NCBI GenBank assembly: GCA_947172415.1
Contig: OX359197.1
Coordinates: 6,015,673 to 6,079,672, forward strand
From: Chondrosia reniformis
Taxonomy: Eukaryota > Porifera > Demospongiae > Chondrillida > Chondrillidae
DNA length: 64,000 bases
Direction of reading: 5' to 3'
Position 1 is the first letter of the stretch. Each line of letters starts with the position of its first letter. The notes under the pieces are model-generated. The model worked only from the letters and a program-made list of their open reading frames with translations. It was not told where the DNA came from and did not search any database. Position numbers and translations under genes: made by a program. Below are positions 1 to 10,300 of the stretch, piece by piece.

Positions 1-230
1 CATAGAAGTGATGTGTATAGTTAAGTTTCAGTATGCCACTTCTGCAATGTTATCCTTACCATATGATCACTTTCTTGTTTCGTTACTTTTTCTAGATGTG
101 CCAATCACTGTTATAGTGCCATCCCTACTGTAACATACACAACTAGAAAATTAGTTGATCATTAGACAATGGTTTGACACACCTGATCAACTGTGCTTGG
201 TGTTGATGAGCTCAAGACACCATGCATGAA

Positions 231-344
231 TTATTAGATTCGGTAAATTATTAGGACTTTTAACACATGCACGTCTTTGATCAATTCAAGTGAATTGATC
301 AAAGACATGTGTTAAAAGTCCTAATAATTTACCGAATCTAATAA
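231..344. repeat. Near-perfect foldback palindrome
   Basis: The two arms, about 55 bp each, are reverse complements apart from a few inserted bases in the left arm, and they meet with almost no spacer at about 288-290. The outer end reads TTATTAGATTCGG and its complement closes the right arm. The flanks on both sides contain CCATGCATGAA (220-230 and 366-376), which could be a target duplication or part of a larger repeat. No coding capacity is seen. It looks like a small foldback or MITE-type element 80 bp upstream of the first receptor promoter. Confidence 0.85.
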
Positions 345-425
345 CAAACCAGCATGTCCACTATACCATGCATGAATGGAGCTTAACCATACAACAAACA
401 ACCACCACTTCCTATAGAGTTATAT

Positions 426-432
426 TATATAA
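426..432 (+). promoter_or_regulatory. TATA box of truncated receptor copy
   Basis: TATATAA lies about 75 bp before the ATG at 506. The surrounding block (about 427-515) is almost identical to 1091-1180 upstream of the intact copy, so the promoter was duplicated with the gene. Confidence 0.55.
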
Positions 433-505
433 GCAGGGTAAAACTTAAAACCAGGTTTCATTAGATTATAGAACATCAAGTGTGCCTGTGATTTTGTAAA
501 GTAAA

Positions 506-832
506 ATGGGAAACTATTCCACTTCTATCGATGAATCTTTTGAAACTGGAGCACGAGATCCATATTCCCTTTCGCATATGATCATCTCCTGGATAGTTGG
601 AGTACCAGTGATCATTCTCAGTGTCTTCCTGATCATCACTCTGATTGGACGAGGTCAGCTACCAAAATCAATTAGAATAGTCCTCATCAACATCCAAGCA
701 GCCATCATTGCATTTGCTGTGATGGGATTGATCACTGTCACACTCTTTGTAGTCAAAGCTCTCTTCAGGTTTAGTTCCCCTATAGGCTCTTTTAACAGAA
801 TAGGCATAGCATGTAGGAAAATGGTATCTTAG
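506..832 (+). pseudogene. Truncated 7TM receptor copy
   Basis: The first about 83 codons are nearly identical to the intact receptor at 1171, with the same MGN start and first two hydrophobic helices. Homology stops at about 753, where the sequence switches to a dispersed repeat (also found at 5928-6008) that supplies the last codons and the stop. Only two of seven membrane helices remain, so a working receptor is not expected. The TATA box is intact and transcription is possible. It is the 5' member of a tandem duplication. Confidence 0.8.
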
Positions 833-838
833 ATTTTT
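754..838 (+). repeat. Dispersed repeat, copy 1
   Basis: This stretch, with the core GTTTAGTTCCCTATAGGC, matches 5928-6008 closely. Related copies, in either orientation, lie at about 4845-5035, 19808-19890, 20395-20500, 49175-49245 and 49752-49985. The insertion replaced the rest of the first receptor copy. No ORF of its own is seen, so it is SINE- or MITE-like. Confidence 0.75.
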
Positions 839-879
839 CATAGGGTGGGTGGGTAACAACCACCACCTTATAGAGTTAT

Positions 880-1085
880 CACAGGATCAAATTACAGGTT
901 TCATATGGTGTGAAATCTATTTGAAACGTCTTGAATAGCCAGATTTCAATGGGTGCTCAAGAATGTGCTAACAGATTAATTTCACGGGTTTCAAGTATAC
1001 ATACTTTCATACCTTTTGAAACCTGGCAGTTCATAGAGTTTCAAATAGGTTTCATGCCTTCTGAAACCTGATATTTGATCCTGTG
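880..1085. mobile_element. 206-bp TIR element (MITE)
   Basis: The ends CACAGGATCAAAT and ATTTGATCCTGTG are inverted repeats extending to about 24 bp with a few mismatches, and GAAACC/GGTTTC motifs fill the inside. Compared with the paralogous promoter at 410-430, the element sits inside the duplicated sequence AGAGTTATATTATATAAG and is flanked by TAT on both sides, suggesting a 3-bp target duplication. It has no coding capacity and inserted just upstream of the TATA box of the intact copy after the tandem duplication. Confidence 0.75.
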
Positions 1086-1090
1086 TATAT

Positions 1091-1097
1091 TATATAA
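1091..1097 (+). promoter_or_regulatory. TATA box of intact receptor gene
   Basis: TATATAAGCAGGGTAAAA is shared with the truncated copy. The TATA motif lies about 75 bp before the ATG at 1171, directly 3' of the MITE. Confidence 0.55.
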
Positions 1098-1170
1098 GCA
1101 GGGTAAAATTTAAAACCAGGTTTCATTAGATTATAGAACATCAAGTGTGCCTGTGATTTTGTAAAGTAAA

Positions 1171-2202
1171 ATGGGAAACGATGCCACTTCTATCAATGAA
1201 TCTATTGAAACTGGAGCACGAGATCCATATTCCCTTTCGGTTATGATCATCTTCTGGATAGTTGGAGTACCAATTATCATTCTCAGTGTCTTCCTGATCA
1301 TCACTCTGATTGGACCAGGTCAGCTACCAAAGTCTATTAGAATTGTCCTCATCAACATTCAAGCAGCCGTCATTGTGTTTGCTGTGATGCGATTGATCGC
1401 TGCCACACTCTTCATAGTTGAGTATGATTGTTTTCGTGAAGTTCAGAGCCTGATGGAACACAGTAGCAATTACACTAATGGGACTATTCAGTTCAATCAG
1501 AGTGATGTAAATAAATGTAGAGCTATAAATTCAAATATTAGAATCAGCTTCAACGTGCTTTTGCTGTATGTATATCCCACTATGGTGTCCATAAGACTAG
1601 TCTTCATGACATTCTATGGTATACTGGTGTACATCTACATACGATATGTTTTCTATAAGATAAAGATTTGGGCAGTTGTGGTTAGCTGTGTTGCGGTGTG
1701 GATAATTTTCATTCTTATCAATATTCCAGTTCTTGGTTTAATAGTCCTACGTCCAGATTCAATTAATCATCTATACATTAATTTGATCACTGCTGTATGT
1801 TGGGGATTTGCCATACCATTAGTAGTTGCTGTTCCGGCTATTACATTTTCAATTATACTTCCTATTCGAGCTCTTTTCTTCATTAACAATTGCACTCGTG
1901 AAGTAAGGAATGTCAGCTATGGTAAAGCTATAACTAAAATGGTGCTGTTTCAGCTAATTGTCAACGTTATATCAATAATTGGACATATTATTGTATTCAT
2001 ACCAGTAATTGTGTTCACTGAGGCTCTTACACAAGGAAGAGCTAATGATCCTTTGATTGCAATATTAATGGGTTTTCTACTTGAAATGACATCATTGATG
2101 GTATCACCAATTCTCTTTATCATATTCTTGAAACATGTGAGAGAAAATGCAAAGAAGATTTTCAATTGCAAGTGTTTCAATTTTAAAGGAAGCAGCACTT
2201 AG
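1171..2202 (+). CDS. Seven-transmembrane receptor, GPCR-like, intact copy
   Basis: This is a 343-residue single-exon protein with seven hydrophobic segments, at about residues 24-48, 58-80, 127-150, 168-190, 205-235, 262-290 and 300-322. The N-terminus is short and the C-tail is Lys/Cys-rich (NCKCFNF), a plausible palmitoylation site. The first extracellular loop holds several N-glycosylation sequons (NYT, NGT, NQS). No DRY or NPxxY motif is clear, so I cannot place it in a named vertebrate class. Such intronless 7TM genes often form lineage-specific expansions. The start is supported by the duplicated upstream copy, which shares the same ATG context. Surface sensing of an unknown ligand is inferred. 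Confidence 0.75.
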   Translation: MGNDATSINESIETGARDPYSLSVMIIFWIVGVPIIILSVFLIITLIGPGQLPKSIRIVLINIQAAVIVFAVMRLIAATLFIVEYDCFREVQSLMEHSSNYTNGTIQFNQSDVNKCRAINSNIRISFNVLLLYVYPTMVSIRLVFMTFYGILVYIYIRYVFYKIKIWAVVVSCVAVWIIFILINIPVLGLIVLRPDSINHLYINLITAVCWGFAIPLVVAVPAITFSIILPIRALFFINNCTREVRNVSYGKAITKMVLFQLIVNVISIIGHIIVFIPVIVFTEALTQGRANDPLIAILMGFLLEMTSLMVSPILFIIFLKHVRENAKKIFNCKCFNFKGSST

Positions 2203-2752
2203 TAAAGGAAAACATTTTACATTGTTTTTTGTAATAGACCTCATATATTACATATTAACACATAACCGAATTTATCAGTTTTTTGTATCATATCTCTTCA
2301 GCAGAAGTGAGCATTGCATATGTACTCGCCTCGCCAGCAATGTATAAAATACTTAACTAGCTGATCAAAGACACAGCTATATATCGCTATTTTCCTGTGT
2401 AAGAGACAATTTATTAGGCAAATTATCCGATATGGCTACTATAATAAAGTAAAATTATCATATTTGTAATGCTACATCACCAATTTCTATCATATTCTTG
2501 AAACACGAATGTTAATGATTTCACTTTGAATTTATACTCCAGATGTAACTACCCACTCAGGTTTCCTGGCTTTACTTAACGAGAAACAGTCTCTCACCTT
2601 TCCCCCCAAAAAGGGGATCGAGCCATAGACACTGAAATAATGTTATTTCACAAAATAACAATACGATATTGAATATTGTTTCTCAGTTCAGATGTATACG
2701 TCCGATAATCGATAGTTTTTCCGAGTGTCTTTATTCCAAGAAATACGTAGAG
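2203..2752. other. Intergenic spacer, receptor to TRAF-like gene
   Basis: This stretch is AT-rich. At about 2485-2515 a short sequence (CAATTTCTATCATATTCTTGAAACA) resembles the end of the receptor CDS at 2107-2134, probably a leftover of local duplication. I see no other gene. Confidence 0.5.
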
Positions 2753-4024
2753 ATGTGTGCAGATAAGGCAGCCTGTGTAATCGTCCGTGTTGTGTATCCT
2801 TATGATGCGCGCCTTGGTCACGAGTTGACTGTTAGGCCTGGCGACTTATTGGAAGCGAGTCGAAGCGAATGGAACTCGGGGAAAGAGTGGATAGTAGGCG
2901 AGTACACAGGCAAAGTACATAAGGACGACGCTTCTGCTGGAGAGTTGGTCAAGCATTTCTCGTTTGGAGGCGTAACTTCTCTTGTTTCTGATCATGACGA
3001 TAACGTTGCTCAAGTAGAATGTGATAGGAGAAAGGACGTTTTTAGACAATTCTTAGTTGAGCACACAATTAACGAGCCTTCTCCTCCTGGTTGCGATGCT
3101 TCGGAGGAGCCGCCGTCTGAAAAACCGATTGGCACTGAAATAACATTCAAAGGGAAGGATTACATCGTTGCGGAAGCAGTAGAAAATTGGTTTCAATGCA
3201 TCATTTGTCACGAGTTGGCTGATGAACCTCGCGTAACCACTTGTTGTGCTAAAACTATCTGTACTGACTGTAATCAGAAATGCCAACGCGGATTCAGCAG
3301 AAATTATCAGTGCCCAAGTTGTCGACAAGTAGATTATAGGTCAACTGAAGATCCAAGAGCTAGACAGCGCATTCTAACCTTGATGACCTACTGTTCCAAT
3401 GCGGAGTGTCAGTGGAAGGGATTTCTGAAGGATTTGGACAGTCATATCAGCAAGGAATGTCCCTTTGAGAAGGTACTTTGTCAGCAGTGCAGGAGGGTCA
3501 AATCTTTGAGATCAGTCATTGAAACACACATGAAGAATGACTGTAAGAAAAGACCAGTGAAGTGTCCCAGATGTGGGATTGAAGATGAAGTTAAGGCATA
3601 TTATTATTCTGCCCTAACTCATTCCACCTTGGTCAATGAGCACTACAAGACTTGTCCCAAGTGGCCAATGCGTTGTCCCAACAGATGTGATCCTCAACTC
3701 ACCTTCACCAGGGATGGTCTTCAGGAACACCTTACATCAGACACAGAGTGCCCAGAGAAGGAAATAGACTGTCAGTTTGCTTCAGTGGGTTGTAAAGAAA
3801 AGAGAAAACTAAGGTATATGGATGAACATATTCAAGAGACTACATCTGAGCACCTTACACTGCTCATGGGAGACTACTTACGACTTAAGAATGCTCATTC
3901 TACTCTAGAAAAGGCTCACTCCACTCTCCAGAATAACTATGACCGGCTAAAAGAAAAATGTGATACTCCGCAGGTGAATAGTCTCCAATTCACAAAAGTT
4001 AAAAATTTTAAACGTGGCTATTAA
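2753..4024 (+). CDS. SH3-RING-TRAF zinc finger protein
   Basis: Starting at the second in-frame Met (MCADKAAC) gives 423 residues; an upstream Met at 2669 adds 28 residues without a recognisable domain. In order: an SH3-like fold (VVYPYDA, ELTVRPGDLLEA, EWIVGEYTGKV), a RING finger (CIIC, CCAKTICTDC, CPSC), TRAF-type zinc fingers rich in C-x2-C and H-x4-C pairs, then a short heptad-like coiled region (LEKAHSTLQNNYDRLKEK). No MATH/TRAF-C domain follows. RING plus TRAF zinc fingers implies a ubiquitin E3 or adaptor in TNF/TLR-like signalling. The last about 15 codons after CCGCAG may be intron read-through: a donor (CAG|gtgaat) and an acceptor at about 4036 would give a slightly different end. 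Confidence 0.75.
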   Translation: MCADKAACVIVRVVYPYDARLGHELTVRPGDLLEASRSEWNSGKEWIVGEYTGKVHKDDASAGELVKHFSFGGVTSLVSDHDDNVAQVECDRRKDVFRQFLVEHTINEPSPPGCDASEEPPSEKPIGTEITFKGKDYIVAEAVENWFQCIICHELADEPRVTTCCAKTICTDCNQKCQRGFSRNYQCPSCRQVDYRSTEDPRARQRILTLMTYCSNAECQWKGFLKDLDSHISKECPFEKVLCQQCRRVKSLRSVIETHMKNDCKKRPVKCPRCGIEDEVKAYYYSALTHSTLVNEHYKTCPKWPMRCPNRCDPQLTFTRDGLQEHLTSDTECPEKEIDCQFASVGCKEKRKLRYMDEHIQETTSEHLTLLMGDYLRLKNAHSTLEKAHSTLQNNYDRLKEKCDTPQVNSLQFTKVKNFKRGY

Positions 4025-4390
4025 TAATTTTTTAAGGTCTGCAGTAGCTATATGTAGTAGGCATGATGTAAAAACAATATATTTTCATGAAGTAAATTTA
4101 AATATCTAGTATAAGTTCACAAAGGTTTCCAAACCTTTGAATTCATTTAACCATTTTGTTCTTTTTGATTTATAACTTGTACTTTAAATTTTTGAGATGG
4201 TTCATCTTTAGTCTTTTGAGCATCTATATAGAGATGCATTTTGCTCATTCAGAATTTGGACATTTTGACCCTGGGGGTCTTCTTCAGCGACTGTATTATA
4301 TATATTATAATTAAATAGCCATGGGACTTGAATATATGAATAATGTTTAACAACTGATCCATCAAACACATTACATGTAACAAGTCACAC
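4025..4390. other. Spacer between convergent TRAF-like and PMS2 genes
   Basis: This holds the 3' flank of both genes. A short hairpin (GAGCATCTATATAGAGATGC, about 4218-4237) is followed by AT-rich sequence. I see no coding exon except a possible alternative last TRAF-like exon near 4037-4057. Confidence 0.5.
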
Positions 4391-7300
4391 TCAGCATCTG
4401 TCTCTCCTAACTCTGTTGAGATTGATCAGATGTCTCATTGTTGGTCTCCCGTGCGGACAGTTCTGAAAGGAAGATCCAGAGGTGCAGTCTATTAACACAA
4501 GACACCATGCACACCTCGATCGGGTATGATAACCACTCCTTGTATACATAAAGAACTTACCCATGGATGGTCTATTTCTCCCATATGGATCAGCATCTAT
4601 ATAGTATTGAGAATATTTGTGTATACAGCAAAAATATAATTAAATGTGAAAACATCATCTTCAGAATTGATATTGGATTCAGCTAGAAAGGTTTATAGCT
4701 TCGCAACTGAGCCAACATTACACATTTAATGAGCTTTATAAATCTAACAGACAATTTTTCTTGCATGCTACATCTATATCTTTTTGAGACACTCTAAAAG
4801 TCGAAGATGATCCTTTCAAAAGATAAGTTCGACACAGTTAGAAGAAATCCTTATTCTATTATGCTACATCTACTTTAGAATAAAGGCCTATAGGGAACTA
4901 TATAAACCTAGTGAGAGCTTTGGATGAGGATATAAGAGTTTTTCTCCTTTTACTTCTCTTCTCCACTGGGACCCTTAACCAGTGACCCTGGGCATCTTTG
5001 TCTTCTTCTTGATCTTTTGTGAGTCCTTGACACATTTAGTGAATGGTACATACCTTTTTCATTTCAGTATTGCTCAGGCTTGTTCCTATCATAACAGATG
5101 TCCTACAAGCTCTAGAGGCAAACATGGCCGACACTCTTGATGGTCTACACATGTGTCCCTATGGAAACCAATACTGATGATGATTATTATTAATACTATA
5201 GGTAATACACATATCCTTATAATACTCACTGCACCACACTTACTGGTGCATCTGTCAGCATGAAGATGAGCTCTTGAACATCCTGAGGTCCAAATGACCA
5301 GTTTTTACTGACAGGCTGACCAACCAGACACACCCTCTCAGTGGGCGGAGCTAATTTCAAAGGGATTTTACATAGTAACAGAAGTGACACGACATATATT
5401 CATAATAATATTCTCTGATAAAAAGATGAAAGATGACTCTCTGAAAGATAAGTTTGATGTGTATAATATATGTACAGTGGAACCTCCATTAACGGACACC
5501 TCCCAACGGTGGACACTTGCGATAAAACGGACACTTACGCAGGTCCTGAACGATATCCGTTAATCTCTGTACAAAAAAATTCCAAAAACGGACACTGCAG
5601 ACGCTTGCTGCATTGATGCTGCTAATAAAGCGGCTTTATTAGTGCTTCTTTTCAGAAAGTGAGATTCAGCCGGTGCGATTGTGCGCAGTATGTCTCTATC
5701 TATAAACTTAAACTTAAAACAAAAACCTCTGAATAAAGGACACCCTCCATATAATGGACACATGGCTCTGTCCCGATGGTGTCCGTCTTAGAGAGGTTCC
5801 ACTGTATATGTACGTAGTTAGTAGAAATCACTATCATCCATACTATTTACATGTAACATGACCCAGTGGAGAAGAAGATGAAAGAAGGGAAAAGAAGGAA
5901 GAAAAGACTCCTGTATCTACATCCAAAGCTCTCTTCAGGTTTAGTTCCCTATAGGCTCTTTTACAGAATAGGCATAGCATGTAGGAAAATGGTATATTAC
6001 ATTTTTCATTCATTACCTAACCATTCTCATTGATTTGAAATTCAAATCCATTGGTTTTGAATATGCTCAAATTTTCCATCACTACCATTTCTTGAATAGC
6101 AGTCAGTTCTAGTGATGTTGGTCTGAGCAATAAGGATAAGGAAATGGTCACATGTTGATCACATGACAATCATATGACATAGTCATCCTAACTTGATCAA
6201 CCTCTGATGTTGGAGTACAGTATCTCTTTGTAACCTCTCGTAATTGTACTTTTCATCACTTGCATGTTGGTCAACAATAAACAAGTCATTGCAGAGTTTT
6301 GCAATTATAAAACCGAGGTTAAACTGGCCAATCACTTCCATGGATGCAAAATCAGATTTGGACACGCCCCTTCTCAGTTCTGCTTCTGCATTACTATTGG
6401 CTTCAGGCGTGATCTTTGCTCTAAATATGGTGGGATCAGTGATGTCATCAAAAATGGCTGCCTCCGCCCCTTCTCCTCTCAGCTTAAGCTTGTCTTTGTA
6501 AGTCAGTCTTTCCTTCATTAACTGAATATGTAATGTCAAGATGCATTCGTGCGAAGGACACGGAGATTGATGGCTGCTCCCCTGTTGAAGAACATCAAAA
6601 TGAATTACACTGCAGTACAGTCTAGTTTTCAGAGTACCATTCAGAACTCACAATAATGACCACTTGGGGTTGAAAAGTGGTTGCTCTAAGTGATTCAGTT
6701 GCCAAGGGTGATTCTGTTGTCATGAGTGATTCAGTTGCCAAGGGTGATTCAGTTGCCAAGGGTGATTCAGTTGCCATGGGTAACTCCTCATTTGATAACC
6801 AATCCTTATGTGCTTGCGAAGGCTCCTTGTTACACAAGAAATCACCACCAAACTGTTCATGTGACTGATCACATGATTGGTCATGTGACGTATCACACGA
6901 TGGTGTAGATATAAAGGGAGTCTCCTCTCTCCCTATAACAATGGGAGTACTGCTGTTTGGCTGCTCTAGTAATGTGCTATTGACAGATATTGCACTGCAA
7001 TCTCTGTTCTCTGACAAATCAACCACATCGCAATCAAACAATTTTCTTTCTATTATAAATGAGCAAAAATTACATCACTCTTTGCAACCTTAGTACAGTA
7101 CATACTCACGTTTTGGTTGATGTTCCAACTTCCAATTGCTTTCTACTTGGGAATCAAAACTTAAATTTCTAGAACATAAAATGAAATATTGGCATTGCAG
7201 GTTGCAATCTGTGAATTAGGAAATTCTACCTTTTTAGTTTGAAACTTCCAGTGTATTTTACTGCCTCATTGTCAGACATTTTACTAGAGACCAGCTTGTT

Positions 7301-10300
7301 AGTGCTGGTGTGGGCTGGCTGTGTGAGACTGTTCTCCACCTTTTGTGTACTTAAAACTGACATTTTACTAAGTGTGACCTTCTCCATGGCAACAGCTTGT
7401 GACTGGTTAAGGTCATACTCGCCCACCATTCCCTCAAACATCCTTATCAGGGTTGCCTTGACGATGGAAAGTAACATTTTCTCTTGCAGGAGGAAGAGTT
7501 GACGTTTGTCGGGTGTGACATTCACATCCACTGCATCTACAAAGTGCACATGATGTTTAGGCTCTGATGAGGGCTTGGAAGGACTTGAATGAATTGGGGG
7601 TGTGGCACATGATGAAGTAAGAACTGAATGATTACATCATACAACTATAGTTCTACCTTGATTCAGTTTGATGCAGAGCACAATTACAGGATGCTGGTGT
7701 CTGTTATAGGAATGGTACACCTCACTGACACATTTAGAAAGCTACATACACGAGAAGAGAACACATTTAGAAAGCTACATACACAAGAAGAGAACACATT
7801 TAGAAAGCTACATACACGAGAAGAGAACACATTTAGAAAGCTACATACACAAGAAGAGAACACATTTAGAAAGCTACATACACAAGAAGAGAACACATTT
7901 AGAAAGCTACATACACGAGAAGAGAACACATTTAGAAAGCTACATACACGAGAAGAGAACACATTTAGAAAGCTACATACACGAGAAGAGAACACATTTA
8001 GAAAGCTACATACACGAGAAGAGAACACATTTAGAAAGCTACATACACGAGAAGAGAACACATTTAGAAAGCTACATACACAAGAAGAGAACACATTTAG
8101 AAAGCTACATACACGAGAAGAGAACACATTTAGAAAGCTACATACACAAGAAGAGAACACATTTAGAAAGCTACATACACGAGAAGAGAACACATTTAGA
8201 AAGCTACATACACGAGAAGAGAACACATTTAGAAAGCTACATACACGAGAAGAGAACACATTTAGAAAGCTACATACACGAGAAGAGAACATATTTAGAA
8301 AGCTACATACACGAGAAGAGAACACATTTAGAAAGCTATATACACAAGAAGAGAACACATTTAGAAAGCTACATACACAAGAAGAGAACACATTTAGAAA
8401 GCTACATACACGAGAAGAGAACACATTTAGAAAGCTACATACACGAGAAGAGAACACATTTAGAAAGCTACATACACGAGAAGAGAACATATTTAGAAAG
8501 CTACATACACGAGAAGAGAACACATTTAGAAAGCTATATACACAAGAAGAGAACACATTTAGAAAGCTACATACACAAGAAGAGAACACATTTAGAAAGC
8601 TACATACACGAGAAGAGAACACATTTAGAAAGCTACATACACGAGAAGAGAACACATTTAGAAAGCTACATACACGAGAAGAGAACACATTTAGAAAGCT
8701 ACATACACAAGAAGAGAACACATTTAGAAAGCTACATACATGAGAAGAGAACACATTTAGAAAGCTACATACACGAGAAGAGAACATATTTAGAAAGCTA
8801 CATACACGAGAAGAGAACATATTTAGAAAGCTACATACACGAGAAGAGAACACATTTAGAAAGCTACATACACGAGAAGAGAACACATTTAGAAAGCTAC
8901 ATACACGAGAAGAGAACACATTTAGAAAGCTATATACACGAGAAGAGAACATATTTAGAAAGCTACATACACGAGAAGAGAACACATTTAGAAAGCTATA
9001 TACACGAGAAGAGAACACATTTAGAAAGCTACATACACGAGAAGAGAACACATTTAGAAAGCTACATACACGAGAAGAGAACACATTTAGAAAGCTACAT
9101 ACACGAGAAGAGAACACATTTAGAAAGCTACATACACGAGAAGAGAACACATTTAGAAAGCTAAATACACGAGAAGAGAACACATTTAGAAAGCTAAATA
9201 CACGAGAAGAGAACACATTTAGAAAGCTACATACACAAGAAGAGAACACATTTAGAAAGCTACATACACGAGAAGAGAACACATTTAGAAAGCTACATAC
9301 ACGAGAAGAGAACACATTTAGAAAGCTACATACACAAGAAGAGAACACATTTAGAAAGCTATATACACGAGAAGAGAACACATATACGTAGGTATAGGGA
9401 GAACATATAGTAAGGATGGAGAAATGCCACTAGTTTGGAGGTTTAAATTCATAAGTAAAACTGTTCAGTGTACATGGATCAAATTATATGAGTAGGGAAA
9501 TCCCCAAGTATTACATCATCTACCACACCTTGCTGTGATCACATGGTCTTCCATTGATGAAATAAAACTGTCTGTCTGCACTGCTTCTACCGTAACCATG
9601 GTTACAGCGTGATATGTACCCAGTTAGCCTACAGATGGGTCCTGTAGACATTGAGTTTGGCCATATATAAGTAGGAGGAGAATTACTTGCTTGATAGCAT
9701 CAAAAATGTCTTCCGAGCAGTCTACATCATTGCTTAAGTCTTGAAAGCTGCATTTAGTGATTTCTACCATTTGCTGTATCTACACATGCAAACATGTTGC
9801 CATGGAGATACAAATACATCCATACGTAAAGAACAGCTGTCCTTCACCTGTTTAGTCCCAAATACGTTAGTCACATTTTCGTGGATAGTTGAGTTTCCAT
9901 TGCTCGCTAATATGACCTGTTTCTTGCTAAACCCAAACAACATATACAGTAAGTTAAGTATATTTTCACAGAAATAACAATGAAATAATAGATATTGAAA
10001 ATTAGGGGACTTATAAAGTCAATCTTAAAGCTTTGATTATCATCATCATATGACTCTGGATCCTGTTAAGTGAACTATGGTTCCGCCCATTGCTCATTGT
10101 GCTCCTCAGGAGACATGAGTGGGTGTGGTAAAATCCAGATTTAAATAATGCCAATAGTAGATTTGGGTAGAAATGAGTACCTATCTATATTAAATAATAG
10201 AATGGCCTATAAAGTTTAAGGGTCTACAATAATTCAGTGAAGTACGAGAGAGAGAGAGCTAATTCTTTTTCCTATGTACATTCAACCTACTTGGATTTGA

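Noticed and set aside
7628-9381. Long open frames of 371 codons (+) and 565 codons (-) across the 33-bp array
   Set aside because: Both follow from a unit length divisible by three without stops in those frames; the PMS2 frame itself is a third frame that contains TAG in every unit.
7731-9383. CRISPR array
   Set aside because: Regular 33-bp units without unique spacers, in a eukaryotic intron.
9686-9779. GT donor at 9686 for PMS2 exon 6
   Set aside because: It puts exon 7 in the wrong frame; the GC donor at 9690 restores [12 protein letters not shown], matching the family.
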